Origin: Thermoanaerobaculia bacterium
GTDB lineage: Bacteria > Acidobacteriota > Thermoanaerobaculia > Multivoradales > JAHEKO01
DNA: 7,974 bases
Reading direction: 5' to 3'
NCBI GenBank assembly: GCA_029287645.1
Contig: JARFQS010000131.1
Location: 1 to 7,974 of the forward strand
How positions within the stretch are numbered: the stretch's first letter is position 1; every line of letters begins with the position of its first letter. Shown in pieces: positions 6,765 through 7,974 of this stretch. Made by a program: the position numbers and the translations under genes. Under the pieces are notes generated by a model. It searched no databases, had not been told where the DNA came from, and saw only the letters and a program-made list of their open reading frames with translations.

Positions 6765-7298
6765 ATGCAGCGAAATATCGTCCGACTTGGCCACCCCGGC
6801 CTGCGCCTTCAAGCCGAGCCCGTCGCTCCAGAGTCGCTCGCGACCGAGGAGATGCAAGCCTTGATCGCAGAGTTGATCGAGACCGTGAGATCGCGGTCGG
6901 GACGCGGCCTGGCCGCGACCCAGGTTGGCGAGAGCCACCAGATCCTGGTGATGGTCACTCCCGGGGACGGGGACGAGCCGAACGGCTCCGAGATCGTGAT
7001 CATCAATCCTCTCCTGGAACCGGAACACGCCGATCTGGTCTACGACTGGGAGAGCTGTCTGTCCGTGCCAGGTCTCAAGGGATTGGTACCCCGCTACCCG
7101 AAAGTCCGGCTGAGGGGTCTGAATGCCCGAGGTGAGGCCATGGACTTGACACTGGACGGACTCCAGGCCCGGTTGGTCCAGCACGCCTACGATCACCTGA
7201 ACGGTGTCGTGTTTCTCGACCGAATGAGGGATCTTCGATCTCTCGCCTTCAATGAAGAATGGGGCCTGTACCTGGCCGATTCGAGCGACGGGTCCTGA
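6765..7298 (+). CDS. def: Peptide deformylase with altered catalytic motif
   Basis: A 177-residue protein of the peptide deformylase family, whose members remove the formyl group from N-terminal fMet of new proteins at the ribosome. Length and motif order are normal, but all three motifs deviate. Motif 1 is GRGLAATQ (46-53; usual GxGLAAPQ), motif 2 is ESCLS (96-100; usual EGCLS), and motif 3 is QHAYDH (139-144; usual QHExDH). The metal ligands Cys98, His140 and His144 and the motif-1 Gln53 are retained, but the catalytic Glu is Ala141, encoded GCC at 7185-7187. Replacing this Glu abolishes activity in studied deformylases, so this protein may be inactive, slow or repurposed. The reading frame is full length and undamaged, so it is not an obvious pseudogene. 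The ATG has GGAGAG eight bases upstream, with a candidate promoter before that. rlmH follows nine bases downstream, so the two are likely cotranscribed. Family assignment is certain; activity is doubtful. Confidence 0.9.
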   Translation: MQRNIVRLGHPGLRLQAEPVAPESLATEEMQALIAELIETVRSRSGRGLAATQVGESHQILVMVTPGDGDEPNGSEIVIINPLLEPEHADLVYDWESCLSVPGLKGLVPRYPKVRLRGLNARGEAMDLTLDGLQARLVQHAYDHLNGVVFLDRMRDLRSLAFNEEWGLYLADSSDGS

Positions 7299-7307
7299 GC
7301 ACCTCGG

Positions 7308-7784
7308 ATGTCTCGCGACCTGGTGGTTGTCTGGGCAGGGCGGCATCGCCGAAACGAGTGGGAGACGCTCTGTGAACCGCTCAAGCGGCGGATCTCCCGG
7401 CATTTGCGCATCCGAGAAGTAGCTGTGAAGCCGAAGGCTGGCGGGGGAGACTCCGAGCGTCAGAGAGCGGAGGCCGATGCATTGCTGGCCGCTGTGCCGC
7501 AGGGCGCTTGGACCGTAGCACTCGACCGCAAGGGGAAGATGCGGAGCTCCGAAGAGCTGGCGACGTGGATACAGAATCGAATCGAGGACTGGCCGGGGCC
7601 GCTCGTCTTCCTCATCGGATCGGACCTGGGATTGTCGAAAAGCGTTCTGGCGCAGACACGGGAGCGCATGTCGTTCGGGCCGTTGACCTTGCCTCATGAG
7701 TTGGCGAGACTCGTGCTCCTCGAGCAGTTGTACAGGGGACTGGCCATCAACGCCGGAATAAAGTACCATCGCGTGCCGTTGTAA
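7308..7784 (+). CDS. rlmH: 23S rRNA (pseudouridine-1915 N3) methyltransferase RlmH
   Basis: A 158-residue protein matching the small SPOUT-class methyltransferase RlmH (YbeA), which methylates N3 of pseudouridine 1915 in helix 69 of 23S rRNA on assembled 70S ribosomes, using S-adenosylmethionine. Family signatures in order are VALDRKGKMRSSEELA (70-85), FLIGSDLGL (101-109) at the knotted cofactor-binding loop, LTLPHELAR (126-134), EQLYR (139-143) and a C-terminal YH (153-154). Length is typical (about 155-160). The cofactor loop reads IGSDLGL rather than the more usual IGGxxGL, so one Gly is Ser. The ATG lies nine bases after the def stop with no strong Shine-Dalgarno, suggesting translation coupled to def. 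A dksA-like gene follows 45 bases downstream. Confidence 0.93.
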   Translation: MSRDLVVVWAGRHRRNEWETLCEPLKRRISRHLRIREVAVKPKAGGGDSERQRAEADALLAAVPQGAWTVALDRKGKMRSSEELATWIQNRIEDWPGPLVFLIGSDLGLSKSVLAQTRERMSFGPLTLPHELARLVLLEQLYRGLAINAGIKYHRVPL

Positions 7785-7829
7785 GTTGCCTGAACTTCAG
7801 TCGAGTCAAGTGTGAAAGGAGCGCGGTAG

Positions 7830-7974
7830 GTGGCAAGAACGTCTGGAGCCAAAAAAGCTACGAAGAAGAAGACCAACTCCTCCGAGGTGTTTCGCAAGAA
7901 GCTCGTGGAGCATCAGAAGGAGATCCTCAACCTATACGAGCGCGATCTGAAGGTTGGACAGGAAGCCAGTGACG
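7830..7974 (+). CDS. dksA: DksA/TraR-family transcription factor, N-terminal part
   Basis: The first 48 codons of a gene that runs off the right edge. It starts at GTG 7830-7832, with AAAGGAG (7815-7821) eight bases upstream. The N-terminus is rich in Lys, with runs of two and three (residues 8-9 and 12-14). A charged helix follows that includes FRKKLVEHQKEIL (21-33) and RDLKVGQEASD (38-48), the pattern opening many DksA/TraR-type proteins. These bind the secondary channel of RNA polymerase and modulate rRNA and stress transcription, often with ppGpp. The coiled-coil tip acidic residues and the Cys4 zinc finger would lie beyond the window, so the assignment rests on the N-terminal pattern alone. 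It may be cotranscribed with def-rlmH; no convincing own promoter is visible in the 45-base gap. Confidence 0.65.
   Translation, partial: MARTSGAKKATKKKTNSSEVFRKKLVEHQKEILNLYERDLKVGQEASD

Noticed and set aside
6639..7769. A 376-codon open frame on the minus strand antisense to def and rlmH
   Set aside because: It covers two well-identified genes on the other strand, shows no recognisable domain, is rich in Gln, Arg, Pro and His as mirror frames of GC-rich genes tend to be, and has no convincing ribosome site.
7786..7814. Promoter for the dksA-like gene in the 45-base gap, with TTGCCT as -35
   Set aside because: The hexamer at the matching -10 distance (AGTGTG) does not resemble a -10 element.

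Overview
The window is a GC-rich, densely packed stretch of bacterial chromosome made almost entirely of housekeeping genes. No tRNA, rRNA, CRISPR array, transposon, prophage gene or integration scar is visible, and no gene-free stretch exceeds about 110 bases. The organism is probably a GC-rich Gram-negative-type bacterium outside the classical Proteobacteria. This rests on a eukaryote-like (type 2) isoleucyl-tRNA synthetase, a YugP-type membrane metallopeptidase, a DksA-like protein with a lysine-rich N-terminus, and frequent GTG starts. Acidobacteriota is my best guess, but it is inference only.

Layout. At the left edge, the first 24 codons of a short-chain dehydrogenase/reductase point left. 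It diverges from a rightward YugP-type zinc metallopeptidase (181-873). That gene converges on a leftward three-gene block that reads, in transcription order, alpha/beta-hydrolase-fold protein (6685-5654), ileS (about 5584-2246) and phosphomannomutase/phosphoglucomutase (2225-870). The metallopeptidase and mutase stop codons share one CTAG. A 79-bp divergent intergenic region (6686-6764) then leads into a rightward block: peptide deformylase def (6765-7298), rlmH (7308-7784), and the start of a dksA/traR-family gene (7830 to the window end).

Theme. Most genes serve protein synthesis or its control: isoleucine charging (IleS), N-terminal deformylation (Def), 23S rRNA methylation (RlmH) and RNA polymerase control (DksA-like). 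The mutase supplies activated-sugar precursors, and the metallopeptidase and hydrolase-fold protein are probably membrane-associated.

The most notable points are catalytic-site losses rather than a new system. The deformylase has Ala where the catalytic Glu of HExDH should be, and its other two family motifs are also altered. The hydrolase-fold protein lacks both the nucleophilic Ser and the usual acid, and carries a Tat-like N-terminus. The def and ileS upstream regions share a 10-base GGGTAGAATG box that looks like a -10 element. I found no convincing undescribed multi-gene system.
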